From Thermodesulfobacteriota bacterium (GTDB lineage Bacteria > Desulfobacterota > DSM-4660 > Desulfatiglandales > Desulfatiglandaceae), in the NCBI GenBank assembly GCA_028278625.1, contig JANQDY010000223.1, forward strand, positions 7,523 through 71,522: 64,000 nt of DNA, read 5' to 3'. The stretch's first letter is position 1; each line of letters begins with the position of its first letter. Below the pieces are notes generated by a model. The model ran no database searches. It was not told where the DNA came from and was given only the letters and a program-made list of their open reading frames with translations. Position numbers and translations under genes: made by a program. Below are positions 25,285 through 34,700 of the stretch, piece after piece.

Positions 25285-27002
25285 ACGTCATCCGAATCCT
25301 GCCGGAGAAGGTTGCCACACAGATTGCGGCGGGAGAAATCATTGAAAGGCCGGCTTCCGTTGTCAGGGAACTTATCGACAACAGCATCGATGCAAAGGCC
25401 AACAGGATCTCCATAAAGACTGAAAGAGGGGGCAAAAGCCTCATCAAAGTCTCGGACAATGGTATCGGCATGGGGAGAGACGATCTGCTCCTCTGTCTCG
25501 AAAGACATGCAACAAGCAAGATCAGAACCGTCTCGGATCTTTCCCGCGTGGCTTCCTTTGGATTCAGAGGAGAAGCCATCCCGAGCATTGCCGCCGTTTC
25601 CCGAATGGAAATCACATCAATGCCAGAGGCGTCACTGCTTGCAAACCGTGTCACCATCTCAGGCGGGAAACTCCTGGGCATCGAGGAGGTGGGATCCAGA
25701 CAGGGTACCATTGTCGAAATAAAGAACCTCTTTTTCAACATTCCCGTGCGCCGCAAATTCTTGAAAACCCCGCGCACCGAAATGAATCACATCGTTGATG
25801 CGGTCTTACGGGCAGCCATGCCTTTTTCAGACATTTCCTTCCATCTAAAGGAGGGAGACAAGGAAATTCTCCATTTACCCGCATCACCAAACCCTCTTTT
25901 GCGCCTCTTCCACCTCATGGGCAGAGCAGCGGGAAAATCCCTGATGAACGGGGAAACCAGGGAGAAACATCTCGATATTTCCGTGCATGCCGCCCCTGCG
26001 GAATTTGCCAGAAAGCGGAGCGACCGGCTTTTCGTTTATGTGAACGGCCGGAACATCAAAGATCGATTTATTACCAAGGCCATCATTGAAGGTTACGGTC
26101 AGCGCCTGATGAAGGGCCACTATCCACAGGCACTGGTCTTCATCAACATAGACCCGGCCCAGATTGATGTAAACGTTCATCCCACCAAACAGGAAATCAA
26201 ATTCCAAAACGGCCAGCAGGTTTTTAGAGCCGTCGCCGCATGTGTCCAGAAGACCTTTAAACCCCAGGTCCCTTCGCTCAGAAGCAAGCCAATCCCTTTC
26301 TCCAACAGAAAAATGACGGCCGATGAACCCTCTGCGCCGACCATTTTTGAAAGCGCTCCGACATATGCGCCACCGCCCGAGAAGGGGACCGTTGCCATTT
26401 CAAAGGATACATCTTTTCTGAATACCAAAATGCCAAAGATCGTGGGACAATTGGGGAACATGTATCTGCTTTGTCAGATGCATGATGGTCTTTTGATTGT
26501 GGATCAACACGCCGCCCACGAAAGAATCCTCTATGAAACCCTGAAAGAATCCCTATCTTCAGCCAAGATTCAAATACAGAATCTGTTAATGCCCCAAGAA
26601 ATGGAATTCTCTCTCAGGGAAAGAGGGATTCTCCTTGAAAGTGGCGAGGCCCTGGCACATTTGGGCATCGAAATGGATCATTTCGGCGGAAATACTTTTC
26701 TATTGCGAGCAGTACCCGCTCTTCTGAAAGACATTGACTGGCAAACGCTTATCTCTGAGCTCATTTCCAAGCTGGAAGAAGGTGTCACATTGGAGGGGGC
26801 CCACCTAAACGACGAAGCCATCAAAATCATGGCCTGTCACGGCGCCATCCGGGCCGGAAAAGAACTAACACCAACGGAAATGGCTGATTTGATGCGGCGG
26901 CTCAGTGAAATGGACCTTCCCACAAATTGCCCACATGGAAGACCCATTTTTGTAAGTATTACCTTTTTTGATTTAAAGAAGAAGTTCAGAAGAATTGTCT
27001 GA
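25281..27002 (+). CDS. mutL: DNA mismatch repair protein MutL
   Basis: 573 residues. The N-terminal GHKL ATPase carries LIDNSIDA, SDNGIGM, RHATSKI and SFGFRGEAI. The C-terminal dimerisation domain carries D408-QHAAHERILYE, ACHGAIRAG and CPHGRP, the three metal-binding blocks of endonuclease-active MutL found in species without MutH. So this MutL should nick the strand itself. A Pro/Ser-rich linker (about 325-375) joins the halves. It overlaps the upstream phospholipase-like gene by 4 nt and miaA by 8 nt. Confidence 0.96.
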   Translation: MNVIRILPEKVATQIAAGEIIERPASVVRELIDNSIDAKANRISIKTERGGKSLIKVSDNGIGMGRDDLLLCLERHATSKIRTVSDLSRVASFGFRGEAIPSIAAVSRMEITSMPEASLLANRVTISGGKLLGIEEVGSRQGTIVEIKNLFFNIPVRRKFLKTPRTEMNHIVDAVLRAAMPFSDISFHLKEGDKEILHLPASPNPLLRLFHLMGRAAGKSLMNGETREKHLDISVHAAPAEFARKRSDRLFVYVNGRNIKDRFITKAIIEGYGQRLMKGHYPQALVFINIDPAQIDVNVHPTKQEIKFQNGQQVFRAVAACVQKTFKPQVPSLRSKPIPFSNRKMTADEPSAPTIFESAPTYAPPPEKGTVAISKDTSFLNTKMPKIVGQLGNMYLLCQMHDGLLIVDQHAAHERILYETLKESLSSAKIQIQNLLMPQEMEFSLRERGILLESGEALAHLGIEMDHFGGNTFLLRAVPALLKDIDWQTLISELISKLEEGVTLEGAHLNDEAIKIMACHGAIRAGKELTPTEMADLMRRLSEMDLPTNCPHGRPIFVSITFFDLKKKFRRIV

Positions 27003-27924
27003 AAAACCTAAAATCATCATTATCACAGGTCCTACTGCCAGCGGAAAAACCGGGTTGTCCGTTCAATTGGCATTATCTTTCGGGGCTCAAATCATTAATG
27101 CGGATTCCATGCAAGTCTACCGGTACATGGACATCGGTACAGCCAAACCCTCCCTTTTGGAACGTCGGGGCATTGTCCACCACCTTCTCGATGTTGTAAA
27201 TCCCGACGAAGAATTCAATGCCGCCATCTATCGTCAATTGGCCCTGCCCATCGCAAAAGGGCTTTCTGAGAAAAGCATCCATTGCTTTGTGGTTGGAGGT
27301 ACCGGACTCTATATCAGGTCCCTTCTGGGAGGGTTGGTTGATCTGCCCCCTGTGGATCCACTCCTCCGAGAACATTTGCATCGTGAATATGACCGATTGG
27401 GGCCTACAAAATGCCATCAAAAGCTGGCCGAGTTGGACCCGCAGAGAGCCAAATCGGTTCATCCCAACGACAGGGTTCGAATCATCAGATCCCTTGAAAT
27501 CATTAAGCAAACCAGCAGTTCATCTTCCGACCTTCTGAGCCGGCATCAGTTCAAAAACCGGGAATTTACGGCGCTAACCCTTTGTCTCAAAACGGATATG
27601 GAAAAACTCTATAAGCGTATTAACAAACGCACCGAAAAAATGATTTCAGACGGCCTGATAGAAGAAACAGCGCATCTCCTGGAAAAGGGTTATGGTCCTC
27701 ACTTAAAATCCATGAATGCCATCGGATATCGTCATATTCTCAAATATCTCAAAGGGGAATGGTCCCTCGAAATGGCGAAAGAAACGCTTAAAAGGGATAC
27801 CAGGAGATTTGCGAAGCGCCAGATGACATGGTTTAGAGCAGAACCAAACCCCTTTTTCGTGGACCCGTCGAATCCCGGTGCGGTGGAAAAGAAGATTCGT
27901 GGTTTTCTGTTGGAAAGCGCTTGA
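26995..27924 (+). CDS. miaA: tRNA dimethylallyltransferase MiaA
   Basis: A 309-residue enzyme that prenylates A37 of tRNAs reading UNN codons. P-loop GPTASGKTGLS, then NADSMQVYRYMDIGTAKP, GGTGLYIRSLLGG, and the RFAKRQMTWFR block near the C-terminus. It starts with TTG inside the last codons of mutL, the same mutL-miaA pairing as in many bacteria. Length is normal. Confidence 0.95.
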   Translation: MSEKPKIIIITGPTASGKTGLSVQLALSFGAQIINADSMQVYRYMDIGTAKPSLLERRGIVHHLLDVVNPDEEFNAAIYRQLALPIAKGLSEKSIHCFVVGGTGLYIRSLLGGLVDLPPVDPLLREHLHREYDRLGPTKCHQKLAELDPQRAKSVHPNDRVRIIRSLEIIKQTSSSSSDLLSRHQFKNREFTALTLCLKTDMEKLYKRINKRTEKMISDGLIEETAHLLEKGYGPHLKSMNAIGYRHILKYLKGEWSLEMAKETLKRDTRRFAKRQMTWFRAEPNPFFVDPSNPGAVEKKIRGFLLESA

Positions 27925-28050
27925 CCTTTTGGTATTAATTTTCTATGTGGAAGTCTTGGCTGTGCGTGAAGGCTTTCCCAAAAACCTTTGAAGCTTGGCT
28001 TTGCCATTCGGCTTGCCTGGCTCTTATGACAATCTTATGGAGGCTGTCCA

Positions 28051-28644
28051 GTGGGCGTTATCTCGATAAGAGTGTTCCAAAAATACCTTGCTGCTTCCTT
28101 TTTGGGTTTTCTCTTTGTACTTGGATGTGCCCAGGCCCCAAAGTCCCCCGAAGATGTTCTGGATACACCTGCTCACCATGTATCGAGCGGATTCAAATTC
28201 CTTAAGAAGAATTATGATGCCGATGCACGGCGGGAATTTCAACTGGCCCTTCAACTGGATCCCTATTACAGCGCCGCGCATCGTGGTCTGGGGCTTGTGT
28301 ATGCCAAAGAGAAACAGTTTGAACCGGCGTTTGAGGCCATGGGAAAAGCGAGGGATGACGCCAGCAGCGGCGAACAAAAAGCAATGGCCTATGTGGGTTT
28401 TATGCGCCTTCACACAATGCGCAAAACGCCTGGATGGCTTAATCGGGTGGCAGAAAGGTTCCAAGACGCATTGCGATGGAAGAGCGATCTTCCCGACGCC
28501 TATTTCTATATGGGCATTGCCTATAAGGATGCCAAGCGCCCGGATGAGGCGGAGCAATCATTCAAACAGGTCATAAAACTCAACCAGGGGCTGGTGAAGG
28601 AAGCCCAAAAGGAAATATTAACCATTCAGCAGAACCTCAAATGA
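28051..28644 (+). CDS. TPR-repeat lipoprotein
   Basis: 197 residues from a GTG with GGAGG seven bases upstream. The N-terminus is a lipoprotein signal with lipobox LFVLGC, lipidated Cys26. The mature part has three or four tetratricopeptide units, for example KKNYDADARREFQLALQLDP, AYFYMGIAYKDAKRPDEAE and QSFKQVIKLNQ. It probably sits at the inner leaflet of the outer membrane or the outer face of the inner membrane and mediates protein contacts. The gene for an exported unknown follows 32 nt downstream, so the two may act together. Confidence 0.8.
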   Translation: MGVISIRVFQKYLAASFLGFLFVLGCAQAPKSPEDVLDTPAHHVSSGFKFLKKNYDADARREFQLALQLDPYYSAAHRGLGLVYAKEKQFEPAFEAMGKARDDASSGEQKAMAYVGFMRLHTMRKTPGWLNRVAERFQDALRWKSDLPDAYFYMGIAYKDAKRPDEAEQSFKQVIKLNQGLVKEAQKEILTIQQNLK

Positions 28645-28676
28645 GATACGTCTAAAGGAAAGAAAAAGATTTCCAT

Positions 28677-29849
28677 ATGACAGAGGAAAAAACCCGAAAG
28701 AAGCCCTTTTCAGTCAGTTGCTTTTCCCTTTTGCTCCTCTTGGTTTACTTCTGCCCGCAAGCGGTTGCTGAAGAGGCATTTAAGAAGAATGAACACTTTG
28801 CCATTGGCACTGGAACCATTGTCAAGGGCAATACGGTTCAGGGGAAAAAGAGCGCCATTCAAAATGCGCTTTCCAAAGGAATTGAAGACTATCTCGTTCG
28901 TCTTCTTGGAAATCAGATGGTCGCCGCGCATTTCGAAACCCTGTCCGTAGAAATCCTTCCCAACCTGGACCAGGAGATTGAAAACTTTCATATCCTGGCT
29001 GAACAGCCGACAGGAGACAATTATAATGTATTTATAAAAATAAGAATCAACGAAAACAGTATTCGGGAAAAACTGAGGGAAGCCGGAATTTTCGAAACCG
29101 TCAAACAGGCTGTCAAGGTTTTGTTCATGGTTTCGGAAAGCCGTGGGCCTCTGGAGGTGTTCTGGTGGCAGGATCCGGAAGCAAACCCCGCCCTGACACC
29201 CGTCGAACTGGCCCTGCACGCTGTTTTTCAGGACAGGGGGTTTAATCCCGTTAACCGCATCATGGACCTTCCCGCTTCAGATCTTGTGTCCGGACGGTCT
29301 TCGGCAAATATCCAGCCAAAAGAAGCCGTGCAATGGGGAAGACGCTTCTCGGCCGATGCGGTGGTTTATGGCAAAAGTCTTATCCTCAATGACAAGCTGG
29401 TTCTGAACCTGAAAGCCATTGATGTTCAGACGGGCATCCAGATTTGCGAGAAATCGGGGTCTCAGAAGATACCGTCCGGTCAAACGGACAGTGAAAGCAT
29501 TCTGGGAATCATGAGACAATGCGTCGGTCGTATGGCCGCTGATTTCTGTCCGTGCATTCGCAGAAGCATTGAGACGGCACCCGAATCCGTTCACCAACTG
29601 GATGTTACTTTGGCGGGTATTAGCCAGCCCAGACAATTTCAAACATTTTCAGAATTTCTGAAAGCATATGTCCCCGGCGTGAAAAGCGTTATACCCTCCA
29701 GAATCGGTGATGATTCAATGTCGGCCACTGTCGATTTTCAAGGTGACCGGATCACCTTCATCAGTTTGGTACTGAATCATCAGAACCTCCCCTTTCCACT
29801 GCACTTGGGTCAGACGGATACTGACAACATCCTTTTTTATCTTGAATAG
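28677..29849 (+). CDS. exported protein of unknown function with TolB/CsgG-like segment
   Basis: A 390-residue protein with an N-terminal signal peptide, cleavage likely after AVA (residue 31). No family is named with confidence. Residues about 220-260 (GRRFSADAVVYGKSLILN and LKAIDVQTG) resemble the segment in TolB-N/CsgG-like and lipoprotein-associated proteins in which an Ala-Asp-x-Val-x-x-Gly turn is followed by a strand ending in a D-V-x-x-G motif. The early part (SAIQNALSKGIEDYL) looks like domains that begin FlgT-type proteins. It is probably periplasmic or outer-membrane associated. It follows the TPR lipoprotein gene closely and is followed by the phosphatidyltransferase gene after 9 nt. 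Confidence 0.7.
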   Translation: MTEEKTRKKPFSVSCFSLLLLLVYFCPQAVAEEAFKKNEHFAIGTGTIVKGNTVQGKKSAIQNALSKGIEDYLVRLLGNQMVAAHFETLSVEILPNLDQEIENFHILAEQPTGDNYNVFIKIRINENSIREKLREAGIFETVKQAVKVLFMVSESRGPLEVFWWQDPEANPALTPVELALHAVFQDRGFNPVNRIMDLPASDLVSGRSSANIQPKEAVQWGRRFSADAVVYGKSLILNDKLVLNLKAIDVQTGIQICEKSGSQKIPSGQTDSESILGIMRQCVGRMAADFCPCIRRSIETAPESVHQLDVTLAGISQPRQFQTFSEFLKAYVPGVKSVIPSRIGDDSMSATVDFQGDRITFISLVLNHQNLPFPLHLGQTDTDNILFYLE

Positions 29850-29858
29850 ACGTTTGAA

Positions 29859-30389
29859 ATGACCCTTCCAAATCTGATCAGTGCTTTCAGAATACTTCTG
29901 GTTCCCGTTTTTTTAATTTTCATCACCAATAACCAATTTCTGGCGGGATTGATGGTTTTCGTTTTGGCGGGAATCAGCGACGGCGCCGACGGCTTGGTAG
30001 CCCGCCTTTTTAACCAAAAGAGCCGTTTGGGATCCTACCTCGATCCCCTTGCGGATAAATGCCTCCTCATTGCCGCATTTATCTCCCTTGCCGCCATGGG
30101 CATTATTCCTCTGTGGCTGACATTTCTGGTTATCGCTCGGGATTTCATGATCTTGATAGGCGCGTCCCTGTTATTTTTCAAGAACAGGAATCATGTGGTC
30201 AAGCCTTCCATATGGGGAAAAGCAACGACTTTCCTGCAACTGGCCACGGTTTTCCTGGTCCTGGTGGAAAAACATTTTCATCTCTTCTCGGAGTATGTCT
30301 ATATCGTTTACGGAGCAACCGGAACCTTGACCGTAACATCGGGATTTTTGTATATGCGATCGTGGTATTCCATGATGAAAGGAGATTAA
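29859..30389 (+). CDS. CDP-alcohol phosphatidyltransferase (PgsA-like)
   Basis: A 176-residue polytopic enzyme with the family motif D-G-x2-D-G-x2-A-R-x8-G-x3-D-x3-D, seen as DGADGLVAR then GSYLDPLADK. About five membrane helices. Most likely CDP-diacylglycerol:glycerol-3-phosphate phosphatidyltransferase, which makes phosphatidylglycerol phosphate, since it is short like PgsA; a different acceptor alcohol cannot be excluded. Last gene of the run that starts at 24418. Confidence 0.85.
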   Translation: MTLPNLISAFRILLVPVFLIFITNNQFLAGLMVFVLAGISDGADGLVARLFNQKSRLGSYLDPLADKCLLIAAFISLAAMGIIPLWLTFLVIARDFMILIGASLLFFKNRNHVVKPSIWGKATTFLQLATVFLVLVEKHFHLFSEYVYIVYGATGTLTVTSGFLYMRSWYSMMKGD

Positions 30390-30405
30390 GTGGCGATACC
30401 TGCGC

Positions 30406-30431
30406 GAATCGGAATTTCAGAATTCTGATTC
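30406..30431 (+). terminator. stem-loop after the mutL-pgsA run (no T-tract)
   Basis: An 11-bp stem (GAATCGGAATT with AATTCTGATTC, one G-T pair) closes a TCAG loop 17 nt after the stop of the phosphatidyltransferase gene. It is not followed by a run of T, so it may be an mRNA-stabilising 3' hairpin or a weak terminator. Confidence 0.4.
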
Positions 30432-30441
30432 ATAATACACC

Positions 30442-30470
30442 TTGACATTCACCAAGATAATTGGTAGATC
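30442..30470 (+). promoter_or_regulatory. candidate promoter of tRNA-Val
   Basis: TTGACA at 30442-30447, 17-nt spacer, weak TAGATC at 30465-30470. It lies 13 nt upstream of the mature tRNA 5' end, which fits a short tRNA leader. The -35 box is perfect; the -10 box is poor. Confidence 0.45.
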
Positions 30471-30482
30471 TGACTGCCTTAA

Positions 30483-30557
30483 AGGCACGTAGCTCAGGGG
30501 GAGAGCACTACCCTGACACGGTAGGGGTCAAGGGTTCAAATCCCTTCGTGCCTACCA
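30483..30557 (+). tRNA. tRNA-Val (anticodon GAC)
   Basis: A 75-nt cloverleaf including an encoded CCA. Acceptor AGGCACG pairs with CGTGCCT. The D stem is GCTC/GAGC. The anticodon stem CTACC/GGTAG closes the loop CTGACAC, anticodon GAC at 30515-30517, reading GUC and GUU. The variable loop is 5 nt, and the T stem AAGGG/CCCTT has loop TTCAAAT. All stems are perfect. It has its own terminator. Confidence 0.95.
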
Positions 30558-30565
30558 GAAAAAGC

Positions 30566-30599
30566 AAGGGTTGCGGAAATCCACCGTAGCCCTTTTTTT
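30566..30599 (+). terminator. Rho-independent terminator of tRNA-Val
   Basis: An 11-bp stem, AAGGGTTGCGG with CCGTAGCCCTT (two wobble pairs), a 7-nt loop and a run of seven T. It begins 9 nt after the tRNA CCA end. It separates the tRNA from tex. Confidence 0.85.
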
Positions 30600-30641
30600 C
30601 GTTTTGGTGCTTGTTTGAGATTGACCGGAGCACTCCAGCTG

Positions 30642-32777
30642 ATGAGCGTAACACTTAAACAGAAGATTGCCACCGAAATGGGCATTCCGCCAAACCATGT
30701 GGGTGCTGTTTTGGACTTTTTGTCCGAAGGATGTACGATTCCATTTATTGCCCGTTACCGAAAAGAAGCGACCAATTCTCTGGACGAAGTGGCCATCTCC
30801 AGCATACGGGATCGATTCAATCAGTTACAGGAGCTGGACCGGCGCCGGGACGTCATTTTAAGATCTCTGCGCGACCAGGAAAAACTGACCGATGATCTGG
30901 CCGAGAAAATCGCTGAAGCTGAAAGCTTGGCAGTTTTGGAAGACATCTATCTTCCGTACAAACCCAAACGGCGAACCCGGGCCAGCGTCGCCAGAGAAAG
31001 AGGCTTGGAACCTTTGGCCCAGACCCTTTTTGAGCAGAAAGACCTGGATCTTTCCACCATTGCCGATCCTTTTGTCGATCCCGAGAACGAGATCCTTACC
31101 GGAGAAGAGGCCCTTTCGGGAGCCCGGGATATTATCGCCGAGTGGGTTTCGGAAAACGATAAAGCAAGGTCACGCATGCGTGACCTCTTCTTTGAAAAGG
31201 GAATTCTGATTTCCAGGGTCAATCAAGGAAAAGAACAGGAAGGGGCAAAATACGGCGATTACTTTGACTGGTCGGAACCTATCAGCAAAGCGCCCTCACA
31301 CCGCATTCTGGCCATGAGAAGAGGTGAAAACGAAGACATCCTGACGCTCCGCATCGCACCTTTGGAAGAGCAGGCCCTTGAACTCCTGGAATCCCTTTTT
31401 GTGAGGGGACATCAGGCCGCCTCAGAGCAGGTGAAAACAGCCGTGCACGACAGTTACAGGAGGCTGTTGAGCCATTCCATGGAAACGGAGGTACGAATGG
31501 CCTCGAAAAAGCGAGCGGACCAGGAGGCCATCCGGATATTTGCCGATAACCTCAACCAACTATTGCTCGCCCCGCCCCTGGGCCAAAAGAACGTGCTGGC
31601 CATTGACCCCGGATTTCGCACCGGTTGTAAAGTGGTTTGTCTCGATTCTCAAGGAAACCTTCTTCACACCGATACGGTGTTTCCCCATACGTCCCATGAA
31701 AAGGCCCGGCAGGCCGCAAAGCGTATAAAGTCTCTCTGCAGTCGCTTTTCAGTGGATGCCATCGGTATCGGAAACGGTACCGCCGGACGGGAAACAGAGC
31801 TCTTTATTCGGGGTTTGGATCTTGACAGGAAAATCCAGATGGTAATGGTCAACGAAAGCGGCGCTTCCGTATACTCTGCGTCCGAAGCGGGACGGGAGGA
31901 ATTTCCAGACCATGACGTAACCGTGCGAGGGGCCGTTTCAATCGGACGAAGGCTCATGGATCCCCTTGCTGAATTGGTAAAAATCGATCCAAAATCCATA
32001 GGGGTTGGGCAATACCAGCATGACGTCGATCAAAGAGCCTTGAAAAGAAGCCTGGACGACGTGGTTACAAACTGTGTTAACCGGGTAGGTGTTGAAGTAA
32101 ATACCGCAAGCCATCAATTGCTCACCTATGTGTCGGGATTGGGCCCCCGGTTGGCAAAGAACATCGTTCACCATCGTGAGCAGAACGGCCCCTTTACTTC
32201 CAGGCGGGCGCTGAAAAAAGTCAATCGCCTGGGCGCCAAAGCCTTTGAACAGGCCGCTGGGTTTCTGCGGATCCGTGACGCGTTGAATCCTTTGGATGCA
32301 AGCGCTGTTCATCCTGAAAGTTATTCCGTGGTGGAAGCGATGGCCCGGGACCTCAAATGCTCTGTTCGGGATCTCATGGAAAACGAGAAAGTTCGCAGCA
32401 AGATCCGCAAAGAAAAATATGTCAGTGAAACGATCGGACTCCCCACCTTGGATGACATTGTGAAGGAATTGGGCAAACCCGGAAGAGATCCAAGAGAAAA
32501 ATTTGAAAACGTCTCATTCAAGGAAGGCATTACCAAGATAGAAGACCTTGAACCGGGAATGACCCTGCCAGGCGTGGTCACCAACATTGTCGCTTTCGGC
32601 GCTTTTGTGGATATCGGTGTTCATCAGGACGGTCTTGTCCACATAAGCGAAATGGCCGATCATTTTGTTAAGGACCCAAATGATATTGTAAAAGTACACC
32701 AAAAGGTCAACGTCCGGATATTGAGTGTGGATTTCACAAGAAAACGGATTTCCCTTTCTTTGAAAACCAAATCCTGA
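30642..32777 (+). CDS. tex: Tex-family RNA-binding protein (YqgF and S1 domains)
   Basis: 711 residues from ATG 30642 (MSVTLKQKIA); an upstream TTG at 30615 adds nine residues without family support. Domains in order: Tex N-terminal helical region (IPFIARYRKEATNSLDE, typical), YqgF-like RNase H fold (VLAIDPGFRTGCKV), helix-hairpin-helix region (VNTASHQLLTYVSGLGP), and a C-terminal S1 domain (GVVTNIVAFGAFVDIGVHQDGLVHIS). Tex proteins bind nucleic acid and affect transcription and RNA handling; the exact role is not settled. It stands alone after the tRNA terminator, before nadB. Confidence 0.94.
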   Translation: MSVTLKQKIATEMGIPPNHVGAVLDFLSEGCTIPFIARYRKEATNSLDEVAISSIRDRFNQLQELDRRRDVILRSLRDQEKLTDDLAEKIAEAESLAVLEDIYLPYKPKRRTRASVARERGLEPLAQTLFEQKDLDLSTIADPFVDPENEILTGEEALSGARDIIAEWVSENDKARSRMRDLFFEKGILISRVNQGKEQEGAKYGDYFDWSEPISKAPSHRILAMRRGENEDILTLRIAPLEEQALELLESLFVRGHQAASEQVKTAVHDSYRRLLSHSMETEVRMASKKRADQEAIRIFADNLNQLLLAPPLGQKNVLAIDPGFRTGCKVVCLDSQGNLLHTDTVFPHTSHEKARQAAKRIKSLCSRFSVDAIGIGNGTAGRETELFIRGLDLDRKIQMVMVNESGASVYSASEAGREEFPDHDVTVRGAVSIGRRLMDPLAELVKIDPKSIGVGQYQHDVDQRALKRSLDDVVTNCVNRVGVEVNTASHQLLTYVSGLGPRLAKNIVHHREQNGPFTSRRALKKVNRLGAKAFEQAAGFLRIRDALNPLDASAVHPESYSVVEAMARDLKCSVRDLMENEKVRSKIRKEKYVSETIGLPTLDDIVKELGKPGRDPREKFENVSFKEGITKIEDLEPGMTLPGVVTNIVAFGAFVDIGVHQDGLVHISEMADHFVKDPNDIVKVHQKVNVRILSVDFTRKRISLSLKTKS

Positions 32778-32803
32778 CAACTCTTATCCCATAGGAGATT
32801 CCC

Positions 32804-34417
32804 ATGCCCATTCACACCGACTACCTGGTCATCGGCAGTGGAATTGCCGGTCTCCGTTTCGCCTTGGATGCTGCCAGAACGGGCACCGTTGCGATTGTGA
32901 CCAAGAAAGAAAAGACCGAAGGCTCAACCAATTACGCCCAAGGGGGCATTGCCTCCGTGCTGGATCCCGATGACAGTTTTGAGCTTCATATGAAGGACAC
33001 CATTACCTCCGGGGATGGCATCTGTCATGATGATATTGTAAGGCTTGTGGTGGAGGAGGGCCCCGCGAGGATAGAAGAATTGGTATCGTTGGGAGTGGCC
33101 TTTTCCCGCGCGGAGGGCGGAAAGGATATCCTGGACCTGGGCCGAGAAGGAGGCCACTCCCGGCGCAGGATTGTCCATACCAAAGATATGACCGGGCGCG
33201 AAGTGGAGAAACGGCTGCTGGCTCAAGTTGAACAGAATGCCAATATCCGAATCTATGAGAATCATATGGCCATTGATCTTATCAGCAAATCGACGCTGGT
33301 CCGCCGAGGCATCGTTAAAAAGAAGACAGATCAAAGCTGCTGGGGTGCATATGTTCTGGATGCGGAATCAGGAACCATTCTGACATTCCTTGCGAGAATT
33401 ACGGTCCTATGCTCCGGAGGGGCGGGTAAGGTCTACCGTTATACAAGCAATCCCGACATTGCCACAGGGGACGGGGTCGCCATGGGATACCGGGCCGGCG
33501 TGAAAGTCGTCAACATGGAGTTTGTTCAGTTCCACCCCACCTCCCTCTACCACCCACTGGCCAAGAATTTCCTCATTTCAGAGGCCGTCAGGGGTGAAGG
33601 CGGAATCCTGCTGGACAAAAAGGGGAACCGATTCATGGAATCGTACCACCCCCTCAAGGATCTGGCGTTTCGCGACATCGTGGCAAGATCCATCGACATG
33701 GAGTTGAAAAAAAGCGGTGATTCCTGCGTCTATCTCGACATCAGCCACAGAGGAAAGGATTTTATCATAAAACGGTTCCCCCACATATACGAAACCTGCC
33801 TCTCTTTTCATATCGATATTACCAGCGAACCCATTCCCGTTGTTCCGGCCGCCCACTATATGTGCGGCGGTCTGTTAACCGATGAGCACGGCCATACCCC
33901 CCTAAAGAATCTTTTTGCCATTGGCGAAGTCGCCTGCACGGGCCTTCACGGCGCTAACCGTCTGGCAAGCAATTCCCTTCTGGAGGCACTTGTCTTCGCA
34001 AGACGGGCCGCGGTTCAAACGGCCCAAGAGCTGGCTGCATCAAAAAGCGAGCCTTTCCCCCAGGCGCCGGAATGGGACCCGGGCAGCGCAACGGACAGCG
34101 AAGAGATGGTGGTTGTTTCACACAACTGGGATGAAATCAGGCGCTTTATGTGGAACTACGTCGGTATTGTCAGAACCAATAAACGATTGGCGCGGGCAAA
34201 AAGACGGGTGGAAATCATTCAGGAAGAAATTAAAGCGTATTACTGGGATTTCCTCATTGGCCAGGACCTTCTTGAGCTTCGAAACCTTGCTCTTGTGGCG
34301 GAAATCATCATCACCTGCGCCTCTTTAAGGAAAGAGAGCAGGGGCCTCCATTTCAACCTTGATTATCCCGCAAAGGACGACAAATACTGGCGACAGGATA
34401 CGGTGGTTTGGAAATAA
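32804..34417 (+). CDS. nadB: L-aspartate oxidase NadB
   Basis: A 537-residue FAD enzyme oxidising L-aspartate to iminoaspartate, the first step of de novo NAD synthesis; in anaerobes fumarate is the likely acceptor. N-terminal dinucleotide motif [13 protein letters not shown], then [33 protein letters not shown] and [16 protein letters not shown]. The C-terminal helical domain carries the MWNYVGIVR block shared with succinate dehydrogenase/fumarate reductase flavoproteins. TAGGAGATTCCC precedes the ATG. No nadA or nadC is adjacent. Confidence 0.94.
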   Translation: MPIHTDYLVIGSGIAGLRFALDAARTGTVAIVTKKEKTEGSTNYAQGGIASVLDPDDSFELHMKDTITSGDGICHDDIVRLVVEEGPARIEELVSLGVAFSRAEGGKDILDLGREGGHSRRRIVHTKDMTGREVEKRLLAQVEQNANIRIYENHMAIDLISKSTLVRRGIVKKKTDQSCWGAYVLDAESGTILTFLARITVLCSGGAGKVYRYTSNPDIATGDGVAMGYRAGVKVVNMEFVQFHPTSLYHPLAKNFLISEAVRGEGGILLDKKGNRFMESYHPLKDLAFRDIVARSIDMELKKSGDSCVYLDISHRGKDFIIKRFPHIYETCLSFHIDITSEPIPVVPAAHYMCGGLLTDEHGHTPLKNLFAIGEVACTGLHGANRLASNSLLEALVFARRAAVQTAQELAASKSEPFPQAPEWDPGSATDSEEMVVVSHNWDEIRRFMWNYVGIVRTNKRLARAKRRVEIIQEEIKAYYWDFLIGQDLLELRNLALVAEIIITCASLRKESRGLHFNLDYPAKDDKYWRQDTVVWK

Positions 34418-34455
34418 GGGAAAAGAACGGGGCGACACTCATGAAGGTGTGGGAT

Positions 34456-34489
34456 ACCCCAGGGGTGAAAAAGCCGATGCCCCTGGGGT
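34456..34489. terminator. stem-loop between convergent nadB and qrc operon
   Basis: A perfect 10-bp inverted repeat, ACCCCAGGGG and CCCCTGGGGT, with a 14-nt loop. Each arm is itself nearly self-complementary. There is no T-tract on either strand, so it could be a bidirectional structural barrier between the convergent transcripts rather than a standard intrinsic terminator. Confidence 0.5.
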
Positions 34490-34512
34490 CGGTTGAAAAT
34501 CAGGCAGAAGGG

Positions 34513-34677
34513 CTAATCGTGAAATTCCCTCTCACGCAGGAATCCAAAGATCTGCAGCACTGTTTTGATGACCACAAAGGTGAGCCCACCACCGATGAGT
34601 CCCAGAGCAACGTACAACAGCCCGAAAAAAATCGCATATTCGTGATTCCACTGCCATTCAAAGGATAAAGGTGTCAT
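34513..34677 (-). CDS. 54-residue single-span membrane protein ending the qrc operon
   Basis: A short gene of 54 codons plus stop, directly downstream of qrcD. GAGGAG lies 7 nt before its ATG. The product begins MTPLSFEWQWNHEYA, has one hydrophobic helix of about 25 residues (residues 16-40, IFFGLLYVALGLIGGGLTFVV), then a charged tail FLREREFHD. Trp/His-rich residues sit before the helix. The gap to qrcD is 23 nt and the hairpin at 34456-34489 follows it, so it is the last cistron of the operon. The shape is like accessory single-span subunits of respiratory complexes (CcoQ-type); a role in Qrc assembly or stability is an inference. Confidence 0.72.
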   Translation of the reverse strand: MTPLSFEWQWNHEYAIFFGLLYVALGLIGGGLTFVVIKTVLQIFGFLREREFHD

Positions 34678-34700
34678 GGTTGTTCTCCTCGATTAGTCAT

